DNA from: Methylobacter sp.
Lineage (GTDB): Bacteria > Pseudomonadota > Gammaproteobacteria > Methylococcales > Methylomonadaceae
Direction: 5' to 3'
Assembly: GCF_030680395.1 (NCBI RefSeq)
Contig: NZ_JAUXVR010000006.1
Location: 1-64,000 of the forward strand
Length of the DNA stretch: 64,000 nt
Positions 21,645 through 31,083 of this stretch are shown here, in pieces. Under the pieces are notes generated by a model that did not search any database, had not been told where the DNA came from, and saw only the letters and a list, made by a program, of their open reading frames with translations. Each line of letters begins with the position of its first letter. Position 1 is the first letter of the stretch. Both the position numbers and the translations under genes were made by a program.

Positions 21645-22007
21645 AGACGCAACATTTGTTACAAGAAACGCGGTAACTGCGGATGGTTGGATGAATAAAA
21701 TATTGCATAACGCCATGGATGGCGTGCAGTAGAACACTAAATGCAGGCGCTTTACGACTGCACGGGGGCAAGGCCGGTAGAATCGCATTCGGAACAGCGA
21801 TAGAGAGTAATGCAGGGCAATATCTCTATCTTGATAGCTGTAATTAAATCGCTTGATTTAAAACCGTATGCAGGAGCTATTGCCCAGAGGCGGTATAGGA
21901 GAAATTAACGAGGACGCGAAGTTTTATTCCTGAACTTCGTGGGTCTTATGTCTTAAGTTGCTACGAAGCTTACATCCCGCTCTTCGTGTCTTCCGGATAG
22001 GGTCGGT
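21645..22007. repeat. Dispersed repeat copy (right of ldt gene)
   Basis: This gene-free stretch repeats parts of the left-hand region: CTTTACGACTGCA (about 21750), GAATCGC...GGAACAGCGATAGAGAG (21776-21807) and TGCAGGAGCTATTGCC (about 21869). The ldt gene thus sits between two similarly oriented, diverged copies. No coding sequence is convincing here. Confidence 0.65.
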
Positions 22008-22706
22008 TTATCCGGCCCAGGTTCTTACGCTACCGGTATCCAAATGCACAAAATTGGACCTTCCGTAATAACCGACACCGCCACGTTGCATGGCCAGTGC
22101 TGCATTTCTAATCCTTCTGGTATCCAAGCCTTCAATGCGAATGTCAATCGCCCTGCCCTCCATGTGCAGACTATTTTTAGCGACGCCATCGCTGTGTTTA
22201 CGCAAGTCGGCATTGGTAGCGGGTGATCGATAACCGGAAACGATATGAAAGGGCTTCCTGACTTCGAGAGAATGTTTCAAGTCATACAGCTGATCCAGTA
22301 ATGCCGGATCAATGGGGTGAACGGTACCGTCATGATAGTCACGAAATAAATGATTAATTTCGTGGAGCGCGTCTTTGATATAACGCCCCTGCTCAAAGTA
22401 AGTCAGATTTAACCGGTCACCGGTATGCGTGTTATGCAAAGCCAGCATCTTATGCGAGGGCGAGTTCCGATTAAATATGCTGGAGGTGTGTACCGTGGGT
22501 GAAAACTTGTGTGAGGAAAGGTGTTGGTGTAGCGTTTCATGAACACGCGTCTTATGGTTGGACGAGTGCGGGGCAAGTACCGTGTGTGAAGCTATATGTT
22601 TAACTTTAGCGTTTGCGACGCCGACGCCTCCAGCCATCAGCAAGGAACCATAAGCCATATTTTTCAGAAATTTTCGTCGTGATGAAATAATGTCGCTTTC
22701 ATTCAT
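22008..22706 (-). CDS. DUF882/M15-type peptidase, Tat-exported (YcbK-like)
   Basis: The protein is 232 residues. A twin-arginine signal (SSRRKFLKN, then a hydrophobic stretch) directs export of a folded protein. An unusual Ser/His-rich linker of about 50 residues (35-90) follows. The C-terminal zinc peptidase domain shows SGYRSPATNADLR, HMEGRAIDI (zinc-binding His and Asp) and NFVHLDTG. This is the YcbK/DUF882 family, related to peptidase M15 and thought to act on peptidoglycan peptides. It is convergent with the L,D-transpeptidase gene. Confidence 0.87.
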   Translation of the reverse strand: MNESDIISSRRKFLKNMAYGSLLMAGGVGVANAKVKHIASHTVLAPHSSNHKTRVHETLHQHLSSHKFSPTVHTSSIFNRNSPSHKMLALHNTHTGDRLNLTYFEQGRYIKDALHEINHLFRDYHDGTVHPIDPALLDQLYDLKHSLEVRKPFHIVSGYRSPATNADLRKHSDGVAKNSLHMEGRAIDIRIEGLDTRRIRNAALAMQRGGVGYYGRSNFVHLDTGSVRTWAG

Positions 22707-22896
22707 AGTGGGTTGCGCTCTTGTTCATGCTCTATATGTGTATTAATCCAGATGGCCTCATTCTCATCATTTAATCTTAAATTAGCCTTAAGGGGCTTTA
22801 AATATTTCATACAAAAAATGCTGCTCCAGCACTGCGCGCGCAACCTAATAAATATTCAAGACAGTCTATAAAAAATCACCCATTATCAGGAACAAA

Positions 22897-24141
22897 ATGA
22901 ATATACCGATACTGACGCTAATTGCGGTATTCGCTTTGATAGCCGTGCGTAAAATCGGCCATTTTAATATCAAGATCTGGCAATCAATGACCTGCGGAGC
23001 GCTGCTGGTACTGGCTACCGGCGAGATTAGCGGACCCGACGCCCTAAAGGCTATCGATTTTAATGTCATGCTGTTTCTGTTCGGCATGTTTGTCGTCGGT
23101 CAGGCGCTGGTCGCCAGCGGCTATCTGTATGCCCTCGCCTATCATTTGTTTAACCGGATGACATCCGTGCCGCAACTGGTTTGCGGCATTTTATTCGGTG
23201 CGGCCGTGAGCTCTGCGCTGCTGATGAACGATACCCTCGCCATCATAGGCACGCCGCTGGTGTTGCGCCTGGCTCGGGAGCACAACATCAACAGCAGGTT
23301 GCTGCTATTAACGCTGGCTTATGCCATTACCATCGGCAGCGTGATGAGCCCTATTGGCAATCCCCAGAACTTTCTGATTGCCAGCCAAGGTGGATTATCC
23401 GCGCCTTTCCTGACTTTTTTTAAGGCGCTTGCTATCCTCCCTACACTGCTTAACTTAATTGTCACTTATCTGATTTTACGGCTGTTTTATCGGCAACAAT
23501 TCATAACCGCTATGCCGCTTACCCATAACCCGGTCAAACTATTAGATAAAAAACTGGCCAAACTGGCCCAAGCCTCCTTGTTTTTGTTGATCGGATTGAT
23601 AACGCTCAACATCATTCTGTCCGCCATACACAGCACGGTGCAGCTTAAATTAAGCCATATCGCCCTTATCGCGGCCCTGCCGCCGGTCTTGTTCAGCTCT
23701 GCCCGCTTGCACTTATTAAAAAGTCTGGACTGGTCAACCTTGCTGTTTTTCGCGGCCATGTTTGTGTTAATGTCCAGCGTCTGGCAAACCGGCATCATGC
23801 AACAACAGGTTACTGAATTACACATGGATCTGACGACCATTCCGGCTATCATGCTGCTCAGCGCCTCGCTCAGCCAGCTGATTTCGAATGTACCCCTGGT
23901 AGCGCTGTATCTGCCGATGCTGACTAATCCGAGCCCCGAATCGCTGATGGCCCTGGCAGCCGGCAGCACTATCGCAGGTAACCTGCTGATTTTGGGCGCC
24001 GCCAGTAATGTGATTATTATTCAGCATGCCGAAAAGCATGAAGCCACCCTCGGTTTTTTTGAATTTGCCCGTGTCGGAATTCCCTTGGGCTTTGTCAATC
24101 TGTTGATATACTGGATATGGTTTCAGTATGGGTACGGCTGA
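22897..24141 (+). CDS. Ion transporter superfamily permease (ArsB/NhaD/SLC13-like)
   Basis: The protein is 414 residues with about eleven transmembrane helices. Two internal repeats each carry a re-entrant loop motif: SSALLMNDTLAIIGTPLVL in the first half and SQLISNVPLVALYLPML in the second; SPIGNPQNF also belongs to the family. Members of the ion transporter superfamily export arsenite, exchange sodium or import dicarboxylates; the substrate cannot be read from the sequence. No ars genes are adjacent. It precedes the DUF1704 gene by 121 bases containing a repeat built on CTTCGTG. Confidence 0.8.
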   Translation: MNIPILTLIAVFALIAVRKIGHFNIKIWQSMTCGALLVLATGEISGPDALKAIDFNVMLFLFGMFVVGQALVASGYLYALAYHLFNRMTSVPQLVCGILFGAAVSSALLMNDTLAIIGTPLVLRLAREHNINSRLLLLTLAYAITIGSVMSPIGNPQNFLIASQGGLSAPFLTFFKALAILPTLLNLIVTYLILRLFYRQQFITAMPLTHNPVKLLDKKLAKLAQASLFLLIGLITLNIILSAIHSTVQLKLSHIALIAALPPVLFSSARLHLLKSLDWSTLLFFAAMFVLMSSVWQTGIMQQQVTELHMDLTTIPAIMLLSASLSQLISNVPLVALYLPMLTNPSPESLMALAAGSTIAGNLLILGAASNVIIIQHAEKHEATLGFFEFARVGIPLGFVNLLIYWIWFQYGYG

Positions 24142-24262
24142 TCCGGATTTCTTATTTACCGCGAAAGTCACGAAAAACCACATAAAACTTCGTGATCTTC
24201 GTGCCCTTCGTGGTGAATGATTTTTCTTACCTACAACACTGCAACGCTAATGGACGACACTC

Positions 24263-25555
24263 ATGCGCAAAAAAGCCGTTAAACCCTCCGCTTATCTGAC
24301 CGAAGTCAAAACGCTGTCGGATCGGATCGTCAAAGCTCAACAGCCGATCCGCATACTCGACGCCATCAAATGGGATGACAATATCAAACAGGCTTTTTTT
24401 GACGGCAACTGCAAAAAGTCGCCGATAGTCACGCCGGATTATTATCAAAAACGTCCTCTGGGCTTTGACCCAAACGAAAAGAAACACGAGTTTTACCAGA
24501 TTGAGCGCGATTTAATGCGCAAGCTCGGCCAGCTCAACCCGCTCAGCGTGATCATGCGACGAATTTGCAAGGAATATCTGGACGTAGTACGCATGTTGGA
24601 GGCCAGAGGAAAGCCGACCTTCTCCAATATTTCCCAGGAATTATACGGCTCATCCCAGGACGTTTTTCATGTCGGCGACCCGACCATTGCCGATCTGGGC
24701 AGCATGATGGAAGGCACCCTGTCGCAACTGCTGAAACTTGATTTCCTGGTCGAAGAACCCAAAACCATCAACGCAAAGGATGCCGTAGCCATCCTTAATG
24801 AAAAAATAGAGGCTGTATTCCCCGGCGATGGCCTGCGCGCCATGCTCAGCGACGGTATCGTCGCCGATGCCGCCGCCGGCACCGATTACATCAAATTGCG
24901 CGCCGATGCGTTGTTCAACATGCGCGACCTGCGCGTGCTTGAAGTTCACGAAATATGGGTGCATCTGGGCACGACCCTGAACGGCTTGGCCCAGCCTTAT
25001 TGCACTTTTCTCGGCAAAGGACCGCCATCCGCAACCGTCACTCAGGAAGGGTTAGCGGTATTGATGGAAATATTAACCTTCAGCTCCACACCCAACCGGC
25101 TAATGCGCCTGATCAACCGGGTGCGCGCCATCACGCTGGCCGAAGAAGGCGCGGACTTCCTGGACATATTCGATTTCTTTAAGGATAAAGGACTGGACAA
25201 CGAAGAAAGCTATATGCTCAGCAGCCGGGTTTTTAGAGGCAGCAGCTCTGACGGCATGCCGTTTACCAAGGACCTGACCTATATCAAAGGCTTCGTGCTG
25301 ACTTATAACTTCATGCGTCTGGCGGTCAACAAAGGTAAACCGGATCGTATCCCCTTGCTGTTTTGCGGCAAAACCATGATCGAAGATATGAAAGTATTAG
25401 TCGATCTGGTTGAAGAAGGTACGGTGATATCGCCACGCTTTTTGCCGCCGCAGTTCAAAGACCTGATGGGGCTTTCATCCTGGCTGAGTTTCAGCCGCTT
25501 CATGTCGTCAATGAATTTCCGTCAGCTGGAGCAGGACTATTCCAATGTTTTATGA
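24263..25555 (+). CDS. DUF1704 protein with QEGLA motif, putative metallopeptidase
   Basis: The protein is 430 residues. It has HEIWVH (an HExxxH zinc motif) followed about 30 residues later by TQEGLAVL, the pair that defines DUF1704, annotated in bacteria as flavohemoglobin expression-modulating QEGLA proteins. The eukaryotic relatives MATCAP1/2 are tyrosine or tail carboxypeptidases of tubulin that use the same HExxxH plus downstream Glu arrangement. A cytosolic zinc carboxypeptidase is therefore likely for this protein, with unknown substrate. No signal peptide is present. The start at ATG 24263 fits the family N-terminus. Confidence 0.85.
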   Translation: MRKKAVKPSAYLTEVKTLSDRIVKAQQPIRILDAIKWDDNIKQAFFDGNCKKSPIVTPDYYQKRPLGFDPNEKKHEFYQIERDLMRKLGQLNPLSVIMRRICKEYLDVVRMLEARGKPTFSNISQELYGSSQDVFHVGDPTIADLGSMMEGTLSQLLKLDFLVEEPKTINAKDAVAILNEKIEAVFPGDGLRAMLSDGIVADAAAGTDYIKLRADALFNMRDLRVLEVHEIWVHLGTTLNGLAQPYCTFLGKGPPSATVTQEGLAVLMEILTFSSTPNRLMRLINRVRAITLAEEGADFLDIFDFFKDKGLDNEESYMLSSRVFRGSSSDGMPFTKDLTYIKGFVLTYNFMRLAVNKGKPDRIPLLFCGKTMIEDMKVLVDLVEEGTVISPRFLPPQFKDLMGLSSWLSFSRFMSSMNFRQLEQDYSNVL

Positions 25556-25685
25556 TGCAGCGTCATTTATGCATATAATTAGCCGTGTAGGGGCGATTTA
25601 GCCTAAATACTTTTGCATTTTAATAGCGTAACAAGAGTTCGCCTGATACTGATCGCGACCCAGATAATAATTAAAAGGTAATCCT

Positions 25686-26105
25686 ATGAAAACACCCAGA
25701 CTACTAGCCCTCTTTTTTATAGTTTCTTGCTTTAACGTCAGCGCAGGTCATGCTGCAGAGCATCATAGCGGACACGGTGCAAGCACCGGTGGTGGCGGTG
25801 GCGAGAATGCCTGCTTAAAACCGCAGCTGACCAAGTTTTTGCCTGCCAACATGGCAACCGTTGCTCCGGGATCGGCGTTCTCTTTTCTGGCGTTCAATGT
25901 GGAGAAACCCGAGCAAATAAAAGTCACCGTAAAAACACTCCCCGTTGAAGTAACTACGGAAGATAAAGATACTTTTTATCTGGTAAAAGGAAAATTACCT
26001 GCCGAGTTGGTTAACACAACAGCAAGGATCAACATCAAGGTGAATGCAAAAGTCTCAAGATGCAATGGCGAGAACGGCTGGCTGGTAAAAATTGCAGAAA
26101 AATAG
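25686..26105 (+). CDS. Secreted protein of unknown function
   Basis: The protein is 139 residues with a signal peptide (1-23, ending GHAA). The mature part begins HHSGHGASTGGGGG, a His/Gly-rich segment that could bind metal, followed by a compact beta-rich domain with two cysteines (ENACLK and SRCNGE) that may form a disulfide. I do not recognise the family. A ribosome site (AAAGGT) lies six bases upstream. It is monocistronic. Confidence 0.7.
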   Translation: MKTPRLLALFFIVSCFNVSAGHAAEHHSGHGASTGGGGGENACLKPQLTKFLPANMATVAPGSAFSFLAFNVEKPEQIKVTVKTLPVEVTTEDKDTFYLVKGKLPAELVNTTARINIKVNAKVSRCNGENGWLVKIAEK

Positions 26106-26236
26106 TCGCTATTTTCAGTTGTATCAACAGAGACCTGTTCCGATAGCGCCCTGCTGATACATCAATTGACAGGGTTAGAATAAAAGCTCGTCAATACCTC
26201 CGCGCCATACTCCATATTAACTTTTGAGAGCACTCT

Positions 26237-27031
26237 ATGTCTGAAAATCAGTTCATTAAAAATTGTGTAGCTTATTGTCTGGCTCAGAGTTTTGATATTA
26301 GCGCATTAGCAGGACTGCTATCAGACTCAACGCTGATACGGATTATTAAAGGCGCATTATTGATTGAGGATGATCAATCCTGGTCGGTTATCTTTGCTTA
26401 TGGCGCTGTTGTGCACTGGAATGTCAGCTTGGAACAGCAGTCTAAACTACATCAGTTATTATTGGATCATGCAGAAAATCCGCTGACTTCCCCGGAGGAA
26501 GACAACTTCACTTTTACTCTCGATTGTCCAGGCACACGCATTATTGAAGATCATATTGAAATCGAGTCTTCGGATCCCATTTTGATTTTTGCATTATCGC
26601 AAGGCATGGCGCAATCGATTAAACTAGCCTCTTTTGAAACCAACGCCCTCACCACCATCAACAACACCAGCTATATTCCCAAGTCATTGGCTGAAAACGG
26701 AAAAATCAAGTTAAGTCGCCATAAAATCGCAAAAATACGAGGGCAATTGTTTTTAACCAAAAGCGACATTATTTTGAATTATGATTTGCTGGATACGCCT
26801 GATTTCTTTTGGGAATATCCCGAATATGAAGCCTTTTACGGGGTCACCGCAAAATACCTGGAAATAGCTCAACGAACCGACGTATTGTCAAAAAAGCTAG
26901 AAACCATCCATGAATTATTTGAAATGCTGGCAGACGAGCAAAAACATAGACATTCATCAATACTGGAATGGATTATTATTTGGCTGATTGCTTTTGAAAT
27001 AGGCATGACGATATTCGACAAAGTACTCTAA
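26237..27031 (+). CDS. RMD1/DUF155 family membrane protein
   Basis: The protein is 264 residues. The core segment (SWSVIFAYGAVVHWNV; ALSQGMAQSIKLASFE) and the C-terminal coiled coil plus one transmembrane helix (SILEWIIIWLIAFEIGMTIF) match the DUF155/YagE/RMD1 family, whose yeast member Rmd1 associates with the cell periphery and whose mitochondrial member RMND1 supports translation. The bacterial role is unknown. Sixteen bases separate it from rlmJ, so the two are likely co-transcribed. Confidence 0.85.
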   Translation: MSENQFIKNCVAYCLAQSFDISALAGLLSDSTLIRIIKGALLIEDDQSWSVIFAYGAVVHWNVSLEQQSKLHQLLLDHAENPLTSPEEDNFTFTLDCPGTRIIEDHIEIESSDPILIFALSQGMAQSIKLASFETNALTTINNTSYIPKSLAENGKIKLSRHKIAKIRGQLFLTKSDIILNYDLLDTPDFFWEYPEYEAFYGVTAKYLEIAQRTDVLSKKLETIHELFEMLADEQKHRHSSILEWIIIWLIAFEIGMTIFDKVL

Positions 27032-27047
27032 AAAAATAAAACTCATC

Positions 27048-27890
27048 ATGCTCAGCTACCGACACTCCTTTCATGCAGGCAATTTTGCCGACGTTTTAAA
27101 ACATATTATCCTGATACAAAACCTTGAATACTTAACAAAAAAAGACAAGCCTTTCTGCTGCATCGATACTCATGCGGGCCCCGGAAAATACGAGCTGGAC
27201 GGTGAATACGCATTAAAAACCCGTGAATTTGAAAACGGCATAACCAAGTTATGGCAACGCAATGACTTACCTGACTGCGTTGCCCGCTATGTCAGCCTTA
27301 TCAAGCGCTTTAACAGCCCGGACAAATTAACCCGTTATCCCGGCTCGCCGTTAATCACCAAACAATTACTGCGCGACAAAGACCGCCTGTGTTTATTCGA
27401 ATTGCATAACACCGAAATAAAGCTATTAACCTCCGAAGCCAATAAAGACAAGCGCATCAACGTCTTTCATGCCGATGGTTTAACAGACTGCTTAAAATTA
27501 TTGCCACCGTTCGAGCGCCGGGGACTGGTATTGATTGATCCTTCTTATGAAATAAAAAGCGATTACAAACAGGTTGTCGAAACCCTGGCCGCCATGCATA
27601 AACGCTTTGCCACAGGGACTTATGCACTTTGGTACCCGGTCATTGACCGCAGTCGCAACCAGAAACTGGAGCGGGCCATCCAAGCCAGCGGCATCAACAA
27701 TGTGCAGTTATTTGAGCTGGGAATACGCGCGGACAGCAACGAACACGGCATGACCGCCAGCGGCATGATCGTCATCAATCCACCTTGGACTTTAGCGGCT
27801 GAGATGAAACAGGTTTTACCTTGGCTGGCCGATGTTTTAGGCGATAACGGCGAAGGTTTTTACCGGATAGAGACGCTGGTTGCCGAATAG
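27048..27890 (+). CDS. rlmJ: 23S rRNA (adenine2030-N6)-methyltransferase
   Basis: The protein is 280 residues and starts MLSYRHSFHAGNFADVLKH, diagnostic for RlmJ. The SAM site is the segment around IDTHAGPGKYEL, and the catalytic N6-adenine motif is DPSY (LIDPSYEIK). It methylates A2030 of 23S rRNA. It starts 16 bases after the DUF155 gene and is followed 78 bases later by glnS. Confidence 0.93.
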   Translation: MLSYRHSFHAGNFADVLKHIILIQNLEYLTKKDKPFCCIDTHAGPGKYELDGEYALKTREFENGITKLWQRNDLPDCVARYVSLIKRFNSPDKLTRYPGSPLITKQLLRDKDRLCLFELHNTEIKLLTSEANKDKRINVFHADGLTDCLKLLPPFERRGLVLIDPSYEIKSDYKQVVETLAAMHKRFATGTYALWYPVIDRSRNQKLERAIQASGINNVQLFELGIRADSNEHGMTASGMIVINPPWTLAAEMKQVLPWLADVLGDNGEGFYRIETLVAE

Positions 27891-27967
27891 CTCCGCAGCA
27901 ATCATTCAATGTATAATTACAACTTTTGACACACAAATCCTCTTCAATAACGCATCCAACACAGACA

Positions 27968-29632
27968 ATGTCCACAAACGATAACCAACCTGCGTCAAAC
28001 TTTATCCGCCAGATCATTGCCAATGATCTCAACGACAACAAAAACAACGGCAAAGTTGTCACCCGCTTTCCCCCAGAGCCTAATGGCTATCTGCATATCG
28101 GTCATGCAAAATCGATCTGCCTGAATTTTGGCATCGCCGCCGAAAATAACGGCGCTTGTAATCTTCGTTTTGACGACACCAATCCCGAAAAAGAAAGCGA
28201 TGAGTATGTGGAATCAATCAAGCGCGACGTACACTGGCTGGGCTTTGAGTGGTCGGAATTGCGTCACGCGTCGGATTATTTTGAACAGCTTTACAACTAC
28301 GCCGTGCAACTGATCGAACAAGGCCAAGCCTATGTCGACAGCTTGTCCGCCGAACAAATCAGGGAATATCGCGGCACCCTGACCGAACCCGGCAAGGAGA
28401 GCCCTGACCGTAGCCGCCCGATAGCGGAAAATATCGATTTATTTAAACGCATGCGCGCCGGTGAATTCGCCGACGGCCAATATGTGCTGCGCGCCAAAAT
28501 CGACATGGCCTCCCCCAATATCAACATGCGCGACCCGGCGTTGTACCGGATTCGCCGCGTGCATCACCAACGTACCGGCAACGACTGGTGCATCTATCCG
28601 ATGTACGATTACACCCACTGCATTTCCGACGCGCTGGAAGGCATCACTCATTCGCTGTGTACGCTGGAATTTGAAGACCATCGCCCGCTTTACGACTGGG
28701 TGCTGGATCAACTCAAAACGCCCAGCCATCCGCAACAAATAGAGTTCGCAAGATTGCAACTGGAATACACCATCGTCAGCAAACGTAAACTCAACCAGTT
28801 GGTCACGGAAAAACACGTCAACGGCTGGGACGACCCACGTATGCCGACTATCGCCGGTTTGCGCCGCGCAGGTTTTACGCCTAAATCGATACGCGATTTT
28901 TGCGAGCGCATCGGCCTGACCAAGCAAAATTCATGGATAGAAATGGGCGTGCTGGAATACTGCATCCGCGAAGATTTAAACGACAATGCCCCCAGAGCCA
29001 TGGCGGTTTTACAGCCGTTGCGCGTAGTCATCGACAATTATTCTGAAGATCAAACCGAACAGCTTGAAGTCGGTAATCACCCGCAAAAGCCTGAGCTTGG
29101 CAAACGTATAGTGCCCTTTTCCAAAGTCATTTTGATTGAACAGGATGACTTTGCCGAAGTACCGCCGCCGAAATTCAAGCGCTTGATAGCAGGCGGCGAA
29201 GTCCGCTTGCGCGGTTCTTACGTCATCCAGTGCAACGAAATCGTCAAAGATGCTGACGGCAATATTACCGAACTGCGTTGCAGCTACGACCCCGACACGC
29301 TGGGCAAAAATCCCGAAGGACGTAAAGTCAAAGGCGTAATCCACTGGGTTTCCGAGCCACACTCGCAACCTGCAGAACTGCGTTTATATAACCGCTTATT
29401 CAGCGTGCCTAACCCTGACAATGAAGAAAACTTCCTGGATGCCATAAACCCCGATTCATTGGAAGTTCTGACCGATTGCAGAGTGGAAGCCAGTTTGGCT
29501 AGTCCGCAACCGGAAAGCCGCTACCAGTTTGAACGAACCGGCTATTTCTGCTTTGACGCCATAGACAGCGTTAATGGCAAACTGGTCTTTAACCGCACCG
29601 TGACCTTGCGGGATAACTGGGAAAAAGACTAA
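27968..29632 (+). CDS. glnS: Glutaminyl-tRNA synthetase
   Basis: The enzyme is 554 residues from ATG 27968 ([16 protein letters not shown]), the same length as the E. coli enzyme. An upstream ATG would add 14 residues without family support. The class I signatures are YLHIGH and VSKRKL (KMSKS equivalent). The catalytic domain, acceptor-binding insert and two C-terminal anticodon-binding beta barrels are all present. Confidence 0.96.
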   Translation: MSTNDNQPASNFIRQIIANDLNDNKNNGKVVTRFPPEPNGYLHIGHAKSICLNFGIAAENNGACNLRFDDTNPEKESDEYVESIKRDVHWLGFEWSELRHASDYFEQLYNYAVQLIEQGQAYVDSLSAEQIREYRGTLTEPGKESPDRSRPIAENIDLFKRMRAGEFADGQYVLRAKIDMASPNINMRDPALYRIRRVHHQRTGNDWCIYPMYDYTHCISDALEGITHSLCTLEFEDHRPLYDWVLDQLKTPSHPQQIEFARLQLEYTIVSKRKLNQLVTEKHVNGWDDPRMPTIAGLRRAGFTPKSIRDFCERIGLTKQNSWIEMGVLEYCIREDLNDNAPRAMAVLQPLRVVIDNYSEDQTEQLEVGNHPQKPELGKRIVPFSKVILIEQDDFAEVPPPKFKRLIAGGEVRLRGSYVIQCNEIVKDADGNITELRCSYDPDTLGKNPEGRKVKGVIHWVSEPHSQPAELRLYNRLFSVPNPDNEENFLDAINPDSLEVLTDCRVEASLASPQPESRYQFERTGYFCFDAIDSVNGKLVFNRTVTLRDNWEKD

Positions 29633-29687
29633 TCAACCGGCAACATAATCAAATATCAGTATTTAATTTATTTACCACGGAATCACT

Positions 29688-30095
29688 ATGAACCAAGACA
29701 GCATCAACCTGATAGAACAATACTATGCCGCATTCAACGGCGGTGACATGGAGTCATTTCTTAACCTGCTGACTGACGATGTCATCCACGACATTAACCA
29801 AGGCAGGCGTGAAATCGGCAAGGACGCATTTACCCAGTTTATGGCCTGCATGAACAACAATTACAGAGAACAGCTGGTCGATATGGTTATCATGGCGACA
29901 GCCGACGGCAAACGTGCGGCGGCGGAATTTGTAGTATTGGGCGAATACATTAAAACCGATGAAGGCCTGCCTGCCGCACAAGGCCAAAAATACCGCCTGC
30001 CTGCCGGTGCTTTTTTTGAAATTCGCGACAACAAAGTGGCCCGCATTACCAATTATTACAACCTGCAAGACTGGATCGCTCAGGTTAGCCAATAA
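29688..30095 (+). CDS. SnoaL/NTF2-like fold protein
   Basis: The protein is 135 residues with the SnoaL-like pattern: an N-terminal helix pair (LIEQYYAAFNGGDMESFLNLL), a strand with DDVIHDI, and a C-terminal sheet ending FFEIRDNKVARITNYYNLQDW. This cone-shaped fold serves ketosteroid isomerases and many small-molecule enzymes; the substrate cannot be predicted. It follows glnS by 55 bases. Confidence 0.8.
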   Translation: MNQDSINLIEQYYAAFNGGDMESFLNLLTDDVIHDINQGRREIGKDAFTQFMACMNNNYREQLVDMVIMATADGKRAAAEFVVLGEYIKTDEGLPAAQGQKYRLPAGAFFEIRDNKVARITNYYNLQDWIAQVSQ

Positions 30096-30117
30096 TTAAC
30101 TGCAACTATTCAACAAG

Positions 30118-30155
30118 GTTGGGTGAGGCGCGTTTTTTTTGCGCCGTAACCCGAC
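30118..30155 (+). terminator. Hairpin with T-rich loop after the SnoaL-like gene
   Basis: GTTGGGTGAGGCGC pairs imperfectly with GCGCCGTAACCCGAC around a T8-containing loop. The T run is in the loop rather than after the stem, so this is more like a dispersed repeat of the GGGTTACGGCGC type than a canonical intrinsic terminator, though it may act as one. Confidence 0.4.
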
Positions 30156-30624
30156 TTACGGAACTGCTCATGCGTTAACCCTTTCAGTACATAATCCTGG
30201 AAACAGAGCTATATCATTATAGTGTGCTAGGTTAGACATCAGGTCAGGCGGCGCTTTGGCGTCCTGTCCGGAGAGGGACGTAAGGTGAATGAGTTCAATA
30301 TCGCCTTCCCTTCCAGTTCTTTGCAGACTGAATCCCTTTCAACAAATTTCTTGCTAATCAGGACAAATTTTAAAAACTACTTACTCATAACAAAAAGCCG
30401 TTACTTACCGGTTTTTGCCATAATAATCTATAAAAAACAACATTATGAAAATCACAAGTCAAAACAACCCTGTCCGACTTTTCTGAAAACATATTGTTAA
30501 TTTAAAAATTGGCTATATAAGGAATCGATTAATCGTATATGATAGCGTTTGGGAAGCAATTGTCTTTCCAATTATTAATTTTCAGGCAATGTCTGGAAAT
30601 CACACCAAAACACTTCATAGGTAT
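30156..30624. other. AT-rich intergenic region before the small secreted protein
   Basis: About 470 bases with no supported gene. A 71-codon frame at 30285-30500 has no ribosome site and an improbable composition. The final 150 bases are very AT-rich and probably contain the promoter of the following gene, but I could not place boxes reliably. Confidence 0.35.
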
Positions 30625-30957
30625 ATGATGAATTTAATCAAAAAAGCAGTACTTACTTTTATTATGGCTATCTCTTTTGGTGCAAGTAACATTGCTTTCG
30701 CTGAAGATGCAAAAGCCACTGAAGTTATTGCACATATTGAAGCCGCTATAGCTGAAATCGGCAAACACGATTTCAATGCCGCTTATATACATGAAAAAGC
30801 AGCACGTACCGCTTCTGAAGAAATCACAGGCAACGAAGCGGCTGTAAAGCAAGGCCTCGAAAGTCTGATTAAAGCGCAAATAATTGGTAAAAGTGCAGAT
30901 GAAGAAAAAGCTATTGCTGAATTAAACAAAGCATTAGGCTTTTTCAAGTCAATCTAA
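30625..30957 (+). CDS. Small secreted helical protein, SmbP-like
   Basis: From ATG 30625 the protein is 110 residues: a signal peptide (MMNLIKKAVLTFIMAISFG..., cleavage after AFA) and a mature domain of about 85 residues that is all helix with spaced His and Glu (VIAHIEAAIAEIGKHDFNAAYIHEKAART). The layout resembles the SmbP-like gene at 63437-63772 but with fewer histidines. A four-helix periplasmic protein, perhaps metal-binding, is likely. ATG 30628 is an equally possible start. Confidence 0.6.
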   Translation: MMNLIKKAVLTFIMAISFGASNIAFAEDAKATEVIAHIEAAIAEIGKHDFNAAYIHEKAARTASEEITGNEAAVKQGLESLIKAQIIGKSADEEKAIAELNKALGFFKSI

Positions 30958-30982
30958 TCATTAGATCGACTTTTTACTGAGA

Positions 30983-31006
30983 CAGGGTTAACTTAAGTTG
31001 ACCCTG
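30983..31006 (+). terminator. Palindrome after the small secreted protein gene
   Basis: CAGGGTTAACTTAAGTTGACCCTG forms a stem of ten or more pairs with two mismatches, 26 bases after the stop codon. The following CCTTCTATTC is only moderately T-rich. It could be an intrinsic terminator or an operator-like palindrome. Confidence 0.45.
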
Positions 31007-31083
31007 CCTTCTATTCAAAACCACCGTTCAACCCTCTACGATTTTTACACCGCTTAGCCGGGTAAAGCCCCCTGTTTGTTTGC

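Noticed and set aside
30285-30500. 71-codon plus-strand frame
   Set aside because: No ribosome site and low-complexity Lys/Asn/Ile composition in AT-rich intergenic DNA.
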